A stretch of 64,000 bases of DNA, taken from Eleginops maclovinus (taxonomy: Eukaryota > Chordata > Actinopteri > Perciformes > Eleginopidae). The notes under the pieces were generated by a model, which saw nothing but the letters and a program-made list of their open reading frames with translations, was not told the DNA's origin and did no database searches. Positions 23,516 through 35,106 of this stretch are shown piece after piece (positions within the stretch are counted from its first letter, which is position 1; each line of letters starts with the position of its first letter). Location: NCBI RefSeq assembly GCF_036324505.1, contig NC_086367.1, forward strand, positions 22,058,578 to 22,122,577, in the 5' to 3' direction. Position numbers and translations under genes: made by a program.

Positions 23516-26453
23516 TATTAGTAATCAATTCATTTTTCAGAATATCATTGAAAATCTTATTTGTATCCTTGCCATTATCAAAAAACATGGATCCTTTTTA
23601 TTTCCCCCGTGACAACAGGTGTATCCTCCTCAGAAAACAGGGGAAGGATCTTGTTTTATGTCTGATTCGATGTAAATGACTCAAAGCTGTTGTGGGGACG
23701 AAGTTTCACCAATACCGAATGTAATATATGGAAATTATATTTTAGAACACTTTCCTCGGGATTATGAAACATATTTTACAGCGGAGTTATGAGCAACATA
23801 TGGAGGTTTTCATTCACGATTTTTGCAATTACATTCAAAGCAGCCTGTCTGCCCCTCCACTCAGCATGGAGGGGTGATTTATCTGCGCGCTTCTATTCAT
23901 TTTGAATCAGGCCGGTGACGCCGGGCTCCCTCAGCACTTTGACAACCTCTACAGCGGAGAGCCGGCAGAGACTGGAGCAGCAGCAGCAGCTCCTGGAGGA
24001 GCGCAGCCACATGAATAATCACCCAGACGCTGCTAGATAGCTGCGCTCTCCTTGGGCCTTCCAGCAGATGCTATGCTAACAAATGGGAGCAGTCAACCCA
24101 GAGCTAATGGGAAAAAAAAAGTTTCCTGCTTTCACTCCCCCCAAAAACACACGCTGCACAGGTCCCTCGCATGCACACTAACACTGTCATCTGCTGCCAT
24201 TAAGGCGGTAAACAGAGAGGCAGTGTTTATGGGAGTGTAATCACAGCAAGGAGCTCAGAGAACAGGTTATTCTGACCTGGTTCTAATGTCAGCTTGTTGT
24301 TGTAAGGCAGGTTAGCATTGAATGACCATTCCCGCTCCCCAGAGGATGAACCCTTAATTGAACGCATGACCAACTTAGCTCTGCGAAGACAAATCACGTC
24401 TGTTTAAAACTGAACATGAGCATAATGTATCCTCTTTAATAGAAAGAAACGAGACTGCTGTGCATTTTAGTCCTGGAAAGAAAGAGGAAGGTTACTTCAC
24501 ACAAATCTAGACATACATTTAACGTTGTCTCAGAAACAAACTAATTTTATAAAACCTTTAAGAGCAAATAAGGAAACACAACATAATACACAGGTTCTAT
24601 TCGTTGGTTTACATCCAATCTCTAAGGTCTTTAGTTGTATTACTTGGACAGAATACAACAAATAAAAACAAAGGCTTTACTGGCGCATTTACTCCTTGAC
24701 ATTAAATGCTGTGTGTTGTTTTTTCTCTCACCCTTACACTGCTGAAAGCTCCATCTTAACAACCCATTTAGGCAATTATTGAGTCCTTAATCAATACATT
24801 TCAGAAAATCCCCCGAAGCATGTGTAATTTCCCTGATCCTGGAGAAGCAATCTGTCTAATTATGTCTTGTTTCATGTTACTGACGCTAATTTCTGCTAAA
24901 ATGCAAGAAATAGGAAACAGAAACGCATTTCTTCTTTTTCAGAAATGTTGCGTTCAGACTGAAGTAATTTAAAATCAAGACGATCCAGTCCCTAGAACTG
25001 TTGTTGAGAGGCTCTATATTATCATTTAAAGTGCATGAAATGTTCTGCTATCAAACACAGCGAGTATAGGTTATGTTTTCCTCAGATGTTGTGTATCTTG
25101 TCTTGGCAGCAAACTCTTTAAAAAGCGATGCGTCTCCTCTCCGAGAGCGCGTATACCGCCTCGTGCTCGGCCTACGTTTGAAAGAGACACACTGACACCC
25201 GGCTCTGACAGAACACGTTGTGTGATCATTTAAAAAAGAGTAAAATCAGCCCACCCCCAAAAAGCAATTGCTCATAAATCTCAACACAAATTATTCAGCT
25301 CTGGAACAAAGCGATGAATTATTCAAAAACGACTTCTGAGAGAAAGAGCACGGAGCTGAAAACCCCAAAGTAAATACGTAATCAAAAGCCTTCAGAAAGC
25401 TCGGCTGTCTAAAAATATGCTTAGACACAGGAATTCTTCCCTTCCACAGACATAATTATACAAATTGCTCCGCGTCTCGTTAACAAGAGAGGGGGGTAAT
25501 TCGTATTAGCCATTCATAGCCTATTAATCTAATAAACTAGTTGGCTCTGTGTGTGTGTGTGTGTGTGTGTGTGGATATGGCTCTGCAATGAATTTCTATT
25601 AGATTTGTGTTTATTCCCCTCGTGCTGATAAGGGAGATGGGGGTAATGACTGAACAGGATTTTTTTTGCCACCGCAGACGCATTCAAAAACACATTCAGC
25701 ACCGAGGGTGGAGGCTATCAATCAGCCTAATCCAATCAAATCGGGTATTTGATGACCCACGAAAAACCTTGTATATTATTTATATCTGTAATTCATCCAA
25801 TTTCTATAATTTTGTAACAGTTTACGGCTGAATTGCGGCTATTTTTATGACCCGTGGCAGAGGAGGAGGGGGGACCTTCTGGTGCCTGGTGGCCAAATTT
25901 GGCTTCAAACACAGGTTTAAGAAGCAGGGAACTTCTTAGGGTTGTTGGTAACCTAGGCTGACTTTTGCTTTGCATTAAAGGGTTCACATTTAATCACACT
26001 ATTATTGCAAATAAGAACTTGGGGTAACAATGTATTTGTGCTCCATCTCTATACCAACTTCTGATGTTCCTCAACTGGTTCTTTTTGACTTGGAGCAGTG
26101 GTATGGAACCTAGCTAGCTAGTTAATCCTATCAGTTCGCACACGTTTCTAAAATGATGAACCATTTCTTTAATATGACAATGTTGCTATCCATACATAGG
26201 TATAATTATACTGCAATTATGTCTTATTTTTTCCATAAAAGCTGATATTTTGGAGATATGGTACATGAGTTTCTACCCTTGACCCTAAATTGAATCTGGT
26301 GACTTTTTCCTTTCTGCTCAGTCACTCGGATTACCCTTCTGTCTTTTGCCATTTTACAAAGTAGATGAGAAACATGAGACAAGAAGTTCAGCATGCAAAT
26401 CAATGAAACATGTTTCAATGTGTTTTGTTTGTCTCTGTCCTTTCTCTCTACAG

Positions 26454-29403
26454 GTTCCTGGAAGCGTCTTGGAACCGGGTCTAGTTGACCTCCACCACAT
26501 CAGCCCACTCCCAGCGGGTCCAGTGGCACCACCTCCAGACGACTCCTGGGAATGGGATGAAACTGATATGACAATCACAGAGCCACAAGAAGAAGAAGAA
26601 CATCCCGACCTTATGCACAACCTCCCCTTAGAACCAAATCTGCCTTTGGACGGCAGTGCAGCCAATGGGAATCCACCCAATGGGATTCGTGCCAGTGTCA
26701 CAGCCAATCAGAGATCCTCCTCAGAGGCTCAGCCCTATCTTCCTCCGAACAACAATAACATTTATCAGGTGTACAGCCTCCATAGTGTCGAGTTATACAG
26801 ACAGCCTCAGTTTCCTCCTACTTCCTCCATGTTGCACAAATCAGGGAAACGGAAACAGCACATTCTGCTAAAGAGCCTGAGTAAGGACTCCTCGTTTTCC
26901 TCCATCGAATCCCTCCCGGACATCCTGGGTGGTTTAATTCCAAACCGCCAAGGAGGAGAGAAACCCGTTGCGTACCGGGATGGGGAGAGTGGCAGAGGAA
27001 GCGGCCAATCTGCGAACAGTCGACGCTCAGAAAGCGAGAGTGGGATCGTAAGCGATACCGGAGACACCGAGACAATGACGACAAACTCAGAAGTCCAGGA
27101 AGAGGATCAGGGAGAAGAAGAGGAAGATGAAAAGAGTATAGGAAGTATGAATCCGTACAAGGAAGTAATCTGGTTCTGCAGAAAGACGGTGTCATCAGGT
27201 ACAACCAAAGAACCAAGAGAGAGGAAAGTATGAAGGAGAAAGTATGGAGAAGAGACGAAGTCAAAAGTGAAAGCAGAAGGAACCGAGAGGACGAAAAGAG
27301 GAGGAAGCACAGGAGAGGCGAGGCGGTTGAGATCTTAATCAACGGACGTGGGATTCTGACTCCTGCTGACTCTGATTCGGACATTGAGGTGGGAGGACCT
27401 GACTCCTCCAAGGCCTTTACGTCCCGCAGTGACTTCCCAGTATTCCCGGTTGATTCTAACGGTAGAGGGACTCCTCCTGCTCTCCGCCGCCAAACATCCA
27501 GTCCAGTATTATCTCTGAGCTCCTCCCTGGAGTCCCTTCTGGCTCTGGGTGGGGAGTTATTTCCCTCCAAAGACCAGTTGCACCGTAGCACCTCTTTGGA
27601 GAGTTGCCTGGTGCCGTGTCGTAGTGCTGAAGACACCGGGGGAAGCATGGCCAGCCTCGGGGAGCTGGATCTGGTGCGCAGCATAGAGGTGGAAGGAGGT
27701 GAACCAGTCAAGGACAAGAACAAAAAAAGTGCGCAAGGAGAACCGTCTTCTGGGGAGCTGAGCCGAAGAACCCTTGACCTCCTGAAACGTCTCGAGAACA
27801 TCCAGAGTCCTCTGGTCGCGAATATGACCCGCAGTGTTTCCGACATGACGCTTCGGAGCAGCTCCCATCAGCGGAGCAGACTCCCTGCCTCACCCTCTCT
27901 CGGTGGATGCCACTCCCCTCTTTCTGGGATTTCAGGGTCACCAAGGAAAGGACCGCCATCCCTGATCAATGAGAGTTCTGCGACGGCATCTCTGACGGAA
28001 CTGAGCAGCAACGAAGACTCCTCTCTGGGGTCTGAGGATTGCGCCATGCGCAGAAATCAACACCACCTCTTCCTGGATCCCACAATGGCCGCCAACGCCA
28101 ACACGTGTTGCTACAGGAAGCGTTGCCAGGGTCACGGGCGAGGAGGGCAAGGGATGGACGAAGCAGATGCAGCCAGTTTGAGTCTTGTCGTGAACGTCTC
28201 CTGTAAGTCGGCATGCACTGATGAAGACGAGGACGACAGCGACCTTCTGTCTTCCTCCACGCTCACACTCACTGAGGAGGAGCTTGGAGTTCGGGATGAA
28301 GAGGACGAAGAAGAGGAGAGGCTGAGCGGTGCTTCCTCTGCTAACGATGATGACGAAGAGGAGATGGAGGGGTCTTACGTCCTGGGGCTGGAGTACATGA
28401 AGAGGGAGCTGCAGAGTTGGATTCGATTTCCCCGAAATTCCTCCTCTTCCTCTTCCTCTAAAACAGAGGCGGGCCTCCGGGACGAGCTGCAGTGTGGAAC
28501 CAACCTGCCCTCGACATTCACCTCCTCCTCCTCGCAGAACAATGAGCAGCACTGCTACCAAAACCGCTCCAAACAAGTAGAAACCAACACCAATAGCGGC
28601 AACAACAAAACAAAAAGAGATAATAAGGACCAGGAAGAAGAGGAGAAGAACCGCAGGAATGCAACAAGGAGCTACATCAGCCAGTTTGTGGACGACGTGG
28701 AGAACGGAAACGTGGATCAGAGCTGTTTGAAAGGGAAAGACGAGGACGATGAACTCCTTAGAGAGGAGTCGAGCGTGTTCACAAAGAAGGGCGAGTCACT
28801 GAGGGAGTCCTACATGTTCGCCAAAACAGAGGAGTCAGATCAGGATGTTAGCGACTGGATGAAAACAGAATCAACGAAGCAGCTTTCTCCATCACCGTCC
28901 TGCGATCTCAATCCCTTCTTGTCCAAAAATGCTTCCTCTTTAGTCGGACAACTGAGAGGGGAGTTACCCTGCCACAGCTCCTCCCTCCCCTCGCCGCCTT
29001 CCCTCTCTCCTGTTGAAAACGGCACTTCCCAGGATGCCTTGCACGACAGCAGGACAGCAACCGGGGTGCGGAAAGCCATCACCAGTCAGGAGAAGTTCAA
29101 ATTCTCGTCTTTTGTGACGGAGGAAACGAGGAGGGAGTGAGAGACAAAGAGACGTCCCGGCCTCCCAAAAAACGCCACAATTCTCACTCCTCCTGCTGCA
29201 ACCACCTGCCCTCGCCCTCTTCCCTCCAACCATGCAGTGAAGCCGAGGGAAAGAAAGAGAACGTGCACGACTTTGTAATGGAGATTATTGACATGACGTC
29301 ACTGGCGCTGAAGAGCAAAGAGATCCAGTCCGAAGAACCGAACCAGAATGAAAGTCGGTCCGTCCCAGAACGAGGTCCTGCATCGGCACAGATCAAAAAC
29401 AAG
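26454..29403 (+). CDS. akap6: A-kinase anchoring protein 6, giant exon with PKA-binding helix (two frame breaks)
   Basis: Acceptor ctctctacag ends at 26453 and the donor is aag|gtacag after 29403. The frame is 26454-27230 first, then 27131 or later to 29137, then about 29104-29403, so two one-base disturbances interrupt it. Recognisable AKAP6 blocks in order are PGLVDLHHIS and WEWDETDM (26480-26570), QVYSLHSVELYRQPQFP (26767-26817), KDSSFSSIESLPDILGGL (26884-26937), SGIVSDTGDTETMTTNSE, QLHRSTSLESCL, SRRTLDLLKRLENIQSP (27763-27813), SVSDMTLRSSS, SATASLTELSSNEDSSLGSE, VVNVSCKSACTDEDEDDSDL followed by LSSSTLTLTEEEL (28187-28288), and YMKRELQSWIR. The last block, 29263-29316, is the amphipathic RII-binding helix VHDFVMEIIDMTSLALKS. 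In mammals this long disordered region recruits PKA, calcineurin, PDE4D3 and others. It is acidic and serine-rich. A single giant exon here matches the mammalian gene. The frame breaks may be assembly indels; all splice sites look intact. Confidence 0.92.
29263..29316 (+). other. akap6: PKA type II regulatory-subunit anchoring helix of AKAP6
   Basis: Eighteen codons read VHDFVMEIIDMTSLALKS. Aliphatic residues fall on one face (V, F, V, I, I, M, L, L), the classic AKAP amphipathic helix that docks on the RII dimerisation domain. The mammalian mAKAP helix is almost the same string. It lies downstream of the second frame break, in the frame that runs into the donor at 29403, so anchoring depends on which frame is truly used. 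Confidence 0.9.
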
Positions 29404-30680
29404 GTACAGAATTAAAAGTCCAAAAGAGGAATAATAGTAAAACAATCAGCCTGTTGTGGATTTCATTACAAGTCAAACATGCAAATTGTTATATTGCAAA
29501 TGCAAACTAAACAGAGATTAAACGAACAGTTCAGAAAGGCTGCAGACGTTGATAATGAATCAAATATTGGATATTTCTCAGCACTTGATGTCCTGTTTGA
29601 CCTCATTTATTCAGCACACTTTGAGGACAAATGAATCCAAAAGTATCAAAAAAGTTATTTCAGTTAATTTGTTCAATGAGTTGGAGTAATTCAATAAATC
29701 GCATCACAGATCATAACTTTTAGGATGTAATGACTCATTTCTTGAGTATCCTTTGCGAGTGAAGTAATCTAAAAGCTAATCAGTTTCCAGTCTTTTCATT
29801 TAATGTCTGTAAAGAATAAAGAAATCAGGCAGAACAACTTTTCCCCCCTTTTGTAAGTGTGAAATATAAAATACACTTTTAATATCCAAATGAACACTCG
29901 GATGGTTTGGTAATTGTGTTAAATTACACAAATATAGAAATGTACATAATCCAAAAGTTGAAAAACCAGGACAGTATGAGCTGCATTTATAACTTTAATC
30001 AAACAAAATTAAATAAAACTAATTCTTATTAAAAGTTATATTTAAGTTAAGCGACCAAAACTTTTGATTTGAGTTATTCAACTAAGTTTAATTATTTACA
30101 TTTTTAGAGAATATCAAATAAAAGTCAAGTTTGTCCATTTTTTTTTACTCACACACGAAATTCCCTCTATCCATAGTCCTTCCATTCAGATAAGGAAAAC
30201 CAGGATCAGAATTACTTTATGTGCACCGCACTAAAGGGACAGTGCAGAAAAAAGTAAATCAAGTGAACTTTTGATTATTCTTTCTCATTTTAGTGCATGT
30301 AAACGGTCTATGAAGGCTAAAATCCCTAAGTTCCCTTAAGAGGGATCAGGCTTCTATTTGGTAGCGCTCCAACACATTGTACATGACAGGCTAAGGGGGC
30401 GGGACATCTCTAAGCTGGTTGACCAATCACAACAAAGCCAGAAAGCTAACCAATCAGAGCAGACTGGGCTCTGGTTTCAGACAGAGGGTGAAAAGAAGTG
30501 CTGCAGCACAGGCAGTATGAGAAAAATAAAGAGCTTTCTGAACATTAAAGCATGGAGACATGTCCCAGGAGAGACTACGTACATACTGATATGAACCTGA
30601 AAATGAGCATTATAGGCCCCCTTTAAACAAACAGCAAAATAACACAGTTCTTTACAAACGTTCTCTTCCTTGTCCTTCAG
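29404..30680 (+). other. akap6: akap6 intron, 1.28 kb
   Basis: AT-rich intron between phase 0 exons. Its last third is MITE-A copy 8. The rest is unremarkable. Confidence 0.85.
30288..30625 (+). mobile_element. MITE-A copy 8
   Basis: Starts inside the left part (tttagtgcatgtaaacgg) and runs through the GC box (gggggcgggacat), both CCAAT boxes and the aataaagagctttctgaaca block to the right end gcattataggccccctttaa. It lies only 55 bp upstream of the next akap6 exon. Confidence 0.82.
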
Positions 30681-31827
30681 ATCCTCGAACACTCCCACCG
30701 GCCTCTCCACCTTCGTAAGGGAGACTTCTACTCGTACCTGTCGCTCTCCTCCCACGACAGCGACTGTGGCGAGGTCAGCCAGTGCTCCGAAGACAGGGGC
30801 TCCTCTCCGACTCCGTACAACATCCCGTCCTACGTCACGCCGACTCAGGGCCTACACAGCCCGAGCCCCGAGCTGTTCACCAGCACCAGGCAGCAGATGT
30901 CAAACTCGGCCCCGTCTTCCAGGCAGACGTCACCCGGCTTTGAATCCAAGAAGAACTTCTGTGCTCTTGATTTGAAGTCGGGCAGCCCCTCGATATCTCT
31001 GCCCGCTAGCCCGGAGATCAGGGACGAGGAGACGCTGTTTGCTGCCTGTACGGAGGAGGTTTACCTGGGCCCGCCTCTCTGCTACAGCATGGTGCTCACT
31101 AAGAAACCACAGCGCTTCCTGCTGAAGGAAAATCTGGAGTTCCTGCCATCTTTGGACTCCAAGCTGAACAGTGTAGCTAACTTGCCTTGTTCACAACTAC
31201 ACGACAAACCAGGTGATAGTCTGATGTCTCCCTCGAAGGATAGAGACCACCTGTACTTCCAACGATCCACAGAGGGAACACAGAGCTCATTCTCTACCTT
31301 CCTGGAGCCTTGTCACAGCTCTTCTTCCAGCTACTCCGCCTGTCTCCAGGGGCCCTGGCTTTACCGACAACCCTTCCTCCCTTCCACTCGCCGGGGAAGA
31401 GAAGCGAGGTGAGGACCTGTACGTCCTCTGTGATGTCGCTGGAGGAGAAGTCGCGGCCGCTGCGAGTGTCATCTTGCTGCAGGAGGAGAGGAGTCGTAAT
31501 GAGGGGCCTCCTTATCTTAATCCCCGGGCGCGTGTCGCCCCGATAGACTCCTCCGCAGCTGAATGTTTGGCAGATACTAAAACGCTCGAATCCAATATGG
31601 GCGCCGTAATGACCAAGATAAGTGTCTGCAGCTCCGCTACAAATCCCTCAAAAGAGCCAGCCGCCGCCGCCGCCACCACGCGTATTAATCCCAAAATTAA
31701 CCGCTCGCTGATGAGAGAGGCAGATAGGGGGGAGGAGGGGGAGAGGCGAGGAGAGGTGGATACTCGGCGGGTGAGGAGAGGAAGGAGTGGCTCGCAGCAG
31801 GAAGGGAAGACGGCGACGGAGAAGCAG
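30681..31827 (+). CDS. akap6: A-kinase anchoring protein 6, C-terminal exon (one frame break)
   Basis: Acceptor gtccttcag ends at 30680. The peptide opens ILEHSHRPLHLRKGDFYSYL followed by SLSSHDSDCGEV, essentially the mammalian AKAP6 sequence that follows the PKA helix. Later parts, NLEFLPSLDSKLNS and DKPGDSLM (about 31132-31230), also resemble the mammalian C-terminus. That frame stops at 31410-31412. A second frame, open from 31225, continues as TDNPSSLPLAGEEKRGEDLY and on to TATEKQ at 31825-31827, where a good donor (cag|gttagt) follows. Removing one G from the GGGG run at 31349-31352 would join the two frames. I prefer this longer model because the next two exons splice to it in phase with no stop. 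The alternative is that the true end is the stop at 31412. A strong donor-like ag|gtgagg at 31408 is a third option, but it gives an early stop in the next exon. Confidence 0.8.
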
Positions 31828-34210
31828 GTTAGTGTTTCCACGGATCTGCTATCTGGGGACATTATACCGGGCCTTGATACTGCACTTCACCTCTCTGCTC
31901 CAGGTATTAGTCCGAGCCGAGCCCCACAGTGGGTATGAATGTAATGAGGCCGGTGTGCGTGTCTTTTACTTCCCATTTCTAAGGCCTGAGAGGCGCTGAT
32001 ATGCGTAACCTCCTCTTCCTCCTCCCTTTCCAGGCATAGGGAGTAACAGGATTACATAATCAGGAATCAAAAAAGTGAACTGTATTCCCTTACAGTTACA
32101 CAATAAAACCACGTAATCAGATTACATCTTTTAAAATGGGGATTAGTAGCGGGATAACCTGGTGACAATACATTTTAAAATAAAGAGCAATACTGCCTTA
32201 TTGGTTTTAATTTAGGATACTTTCATTCTTTTTATTTAAAATACACAGGTTTTTTTATATGCGGTAGATAAACAACACCTGAAAACATTTCTGAAGAGCC
32301 CCATTCTCCCTTTCCTGTAGTGTGTTTTATAGGTTTTAGTGCATGTAAACGGTCTGCAAAGTCTAAAATCCCAAAGTTCTGGAATGTGATGACATCATTT
32401 TGGAACACTGGCGCTTCTATTGGCTAGCGCTCCAACACATTCTACGTGATAGGCTAAAGGGGCGGGACATCTCTAAGCAGTTTACTAATCACAACGGAGC
32501 CGGCCAGCTGACCAATCAGAGCAGACGGGGGTGTCTGGTTTCAGACAGAGGGTGAAAAGAGGTGCTGCAGCACAGGCAGTATGAGGAAAATAAAGACCTT
32601 TTTGAACATTAAAGCAGGGAGACATGTCCCAGGAGAGGAAAGGAATGCTAATATTAACCTGAAAATGAGCATTATTTGGCTTATTTCTTCAAGTCATTTG
32701 TCTCTCATCTTGCTCTTAACCCTAACCCTTCATAGTCTTTCTCAACCCCTCTAGTTCTTCCTTCTTTTATCATCATCTGTTCCTCTTGTGTCCTCTCCTC
32801 CCCTCCTCTTATCTTCCTCTTCTCCTTTAGGTATCTTTCCTCTCTCTTCACTTTTTCTTCGTCTATGATCTTCTGTAATTCCTCCCTCCTCCTTCAATCC
32901 TCCCTCAGGTGTTAATGCAAGAGGGGATTTGCAGACTTCTCAGTTTTTGAGTTAAAAGGTTAAGGTCCACAGAACAACATCAGCATAATTATTATCAGTC
33001 AGATTTCATTAGGATTCATCAGCTAAGAGCTTCCCCTCATCCCGCAGTGATCGTTCAATTCATTTCATCGCTGAATTAGCGTGTTTGTGCTCTTTCTAAG
33101 TTTTCTATTTCCTCATGCAAATTAGAATCTTTTTTTCCACCGCGTCTGCAACCTTGCTGCCTCCTCTGCTTATCAACTTTTTACTCCCTTATAGAGGAGG
33201 AACACGGCTCCGCTGAAGAGGTTGTTACACTGTGTGATGCAGTGCAGAGCAGCCTGTAGTTGTTTCTCCCACTGTGCATGTTAATGTGGGCTACTCGTCC
33301 TTTGTGTTTAACGTGCAGTAAATAAGACTTTTACTGCAGCGGAGCACAACACCCCATTAATGCATCTTCAGGTGGTTGATCAGAGTCATTACTCGGAAAC
33401 ATCTCTGGCTCTCTGCAGCGTTCATCACACCTTACAGCAAGGATGTATATTAGTAGTTTATCTGCACATGTTTAATGCAGACAGTCGCTCAGATTTCACA
33501 TAAAGCTGATTTTTTCATGTGGGATTTAACACACATACTGTTTCATGCATTTAATATACATATATTATTCCACACAAATGACCAAGTAGATGTAATTGTA
33601 TTCCTTTCTGATATTTCTATATTTGTATTTTTGAGAAATATTTTGTAGAATGTTGAGTTTTTGCATTTTTCGTCAATTTTGAAATTAAAACATTTGTTAA
33701 TTTGACATTATTCATTTCATAAGACATTTATCATTATCCCAAAAAGGGAACCAAGAAGGTTTAGTTGTATGCAATTTTAATATGTCTATATTTGTATATT
33801 TTGATTTCTTTTAAAAATATTTTGAGGAGATTTAATTTTGTCAATTTTGAAATTAAAACGTTTTTTTACTTATATTTTATGCATTTAAAAAACATACAGT
33901 ATATATGATCCACACAGGTCATCAAAAAGGCCTCATTGTTTGGATTTATTTGTTTTTCATTTTGAGATTTAAAAAGACATCTTTTCCAAAATGTTGATGC
34001 TTATTTTCATTCTTTGATTATGTTTTTGGGACAGACTGCTGCTGCTTGTCTGTCCCAACATGTCATATTTTTCCCATTAGTTTATAAATTCATTCAAATA
34101 CCATAAAAAAAAATAGACCCAAGAAAAATGCAAAGATAGGGGTGTGTGTGCTTCCAACACATGTGCAGCTGGCATGTATGTGCGCATGTAAGCGTGACTA
34201 CACATGCTTC

Positions 34211-34252
<42 letters not shown>

Positions 34253-34690
34253 CTCTGAGGGCTGGTGGATGCATGGGGAGTGATAATAGCTACACAAGTC
34301 TTTACAAAGCGATTAGTCGTGAACCAATTAAGAGACGGGGTGGAGCTGGGAGAGGATTGTTTTCGGCCTGATGCTCGTTGTTTTAATTTGCAACTTTTCA
34401 TCAGTTTGGGCCGAGAGGAAGAACAAGCCGATTAGAAAACAAAGACAAACAACGCTTCAGCCCGATAATGCCGTTTTGATTTATTCCTCTCCCTTTATTC
34501 TTTTGTTTCCTCCCTCTTTTACTCTCTCTTTCCCCGATCCATCCCCACCTTTCTCACTGAGGATGTAATGCTTTCTTATGTTCAGCTCTATCATGGATAC
34601 TGTTGTCTTCTCTATTTCCGTCAGTTTTGATCTCTGTCTTTCCATGTGTGTTTTATTTACTCACTTTGTCTTTCTTGTTCCCTCTCTCAG
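31828..34690 (+). other. akap6: akap6 intron, 2.86 kb
   Basis: Phase 0 intron of the longer C-terminal model. It contains MITE-A copy 9 (32294-32680), a candidate conserved block with an octamer motif (33000-33130), a perfect 11 bp inverted repeat (34026-34058) and a (GT)n array at 34211-34249. AT-rich text at 33480-34020 shows nothing nameable. Confidence 0.65.
32294..32680 (+). mobile_element. MITE-A copy 9
   Basis: Left end aagagccccattctcccttt, a full core with ttctattggctagcgctcc, ggggcgggacatctctaagc, ccaatcagagcag and gggtgaaaagaggtgctgca, and right end cctgaaaatgagcattattt. About 387 bp and nearly complete. Confidence 0.82.
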
Positions 34691-34765
34691 TCAGCTGTCA
34701 ATCAGACCACCAGAACAGCACAAACCTCAGTGAGACCGCCCACCTCCAGGACCCGGACAGTCACA
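34691..34765 (+). CDS. akap6: A-kinase anchoring protein 6, penultimate coding mini-exon (75 bp)
   Basis: Twenty-five codons in phase 0 with a strong pyrimidine-tract acceptor (ttccctctctcag ending at 34690) and donor gtgagt at 34766. The peptide is SAVNQTTRTAQTSVRPPTSR followed by TRTVT. It is basic and rich in Ser, Thr and Arg. It was found by asking which exon would extend the frame leaving 31827 without a stop. Of the three frames only this one both enters in phase 0 and continues cleanly into the 36824 exon. I do not recall this peptide from the human protein, so homology is not claimed; the case rests on splice signals and phase. Confidence 0.6.
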
Positions 34766-35106
34766 GTGAGTTTACCACCCTCACACTTTAGTTGCTAGGC
34801 AGATTAGGATTAATGATGATAAATATAATCTCCCTTAAATCAGACTTTAGTTCACCTGCAGTAAATCCAGCAGCTACCCTGCAGTATACAAAGCCATTCA
34901 AACTAGCTGTACCTTTACCAGCTCTGAGAACACTTTAATGATCAATCATTATAAAACATATCAGAGATATTATTCTGAAATGGACCAATCAGACAATGAC
35001 TACTTTTACTGTCGCTGCTTTAAGTACATTTAGAGGAGAGTACTTTCTACTTTCACTGGAGGAACATTTAGAATACTTTTACTGTGACAGAGTATTCCTA
35101 CACTCT

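Noticed and set aside
26818..27846. 342-codon minus-strand open frame opposite akap6
   Set aside because: It is the antisense shadow of the conserved, serine-rich akap6 coding exon, which explains its length.
27938..28576. 212-codon minus-strand open frame
   Set aside because: Antisense shadow of the akap6 giant exon. The plus strand carries the conserved AKAP6 blocks.
27131..29140. Programmed ribosomal frameshifting as the explanation of the akap6 breaks
   Set aside because: No slippery heptamer followed by a pseudoknot was visible at either site, and no such mechanism is known for AKAP6. Indels are simpler.
31400..31414. Splice donor ag|gtgagg at 31408
   Set aside because: A strong consensus, but joining it to the 34691 exon gives a stop within 14 codons. 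The donor at 31827 gives a clean phase 0 chain. Kept only as an alternative.
31512..31862. 116-codon minus-strand open frame
   Set aside because: Opposite the akap6 C-terminal coding frame, and the composition mirrors it.
32715..32735. Telomere-like aaccctaaccc
   Set aside because: Only two to three units, a chance occurrence, and not an interstitial telomeric array.
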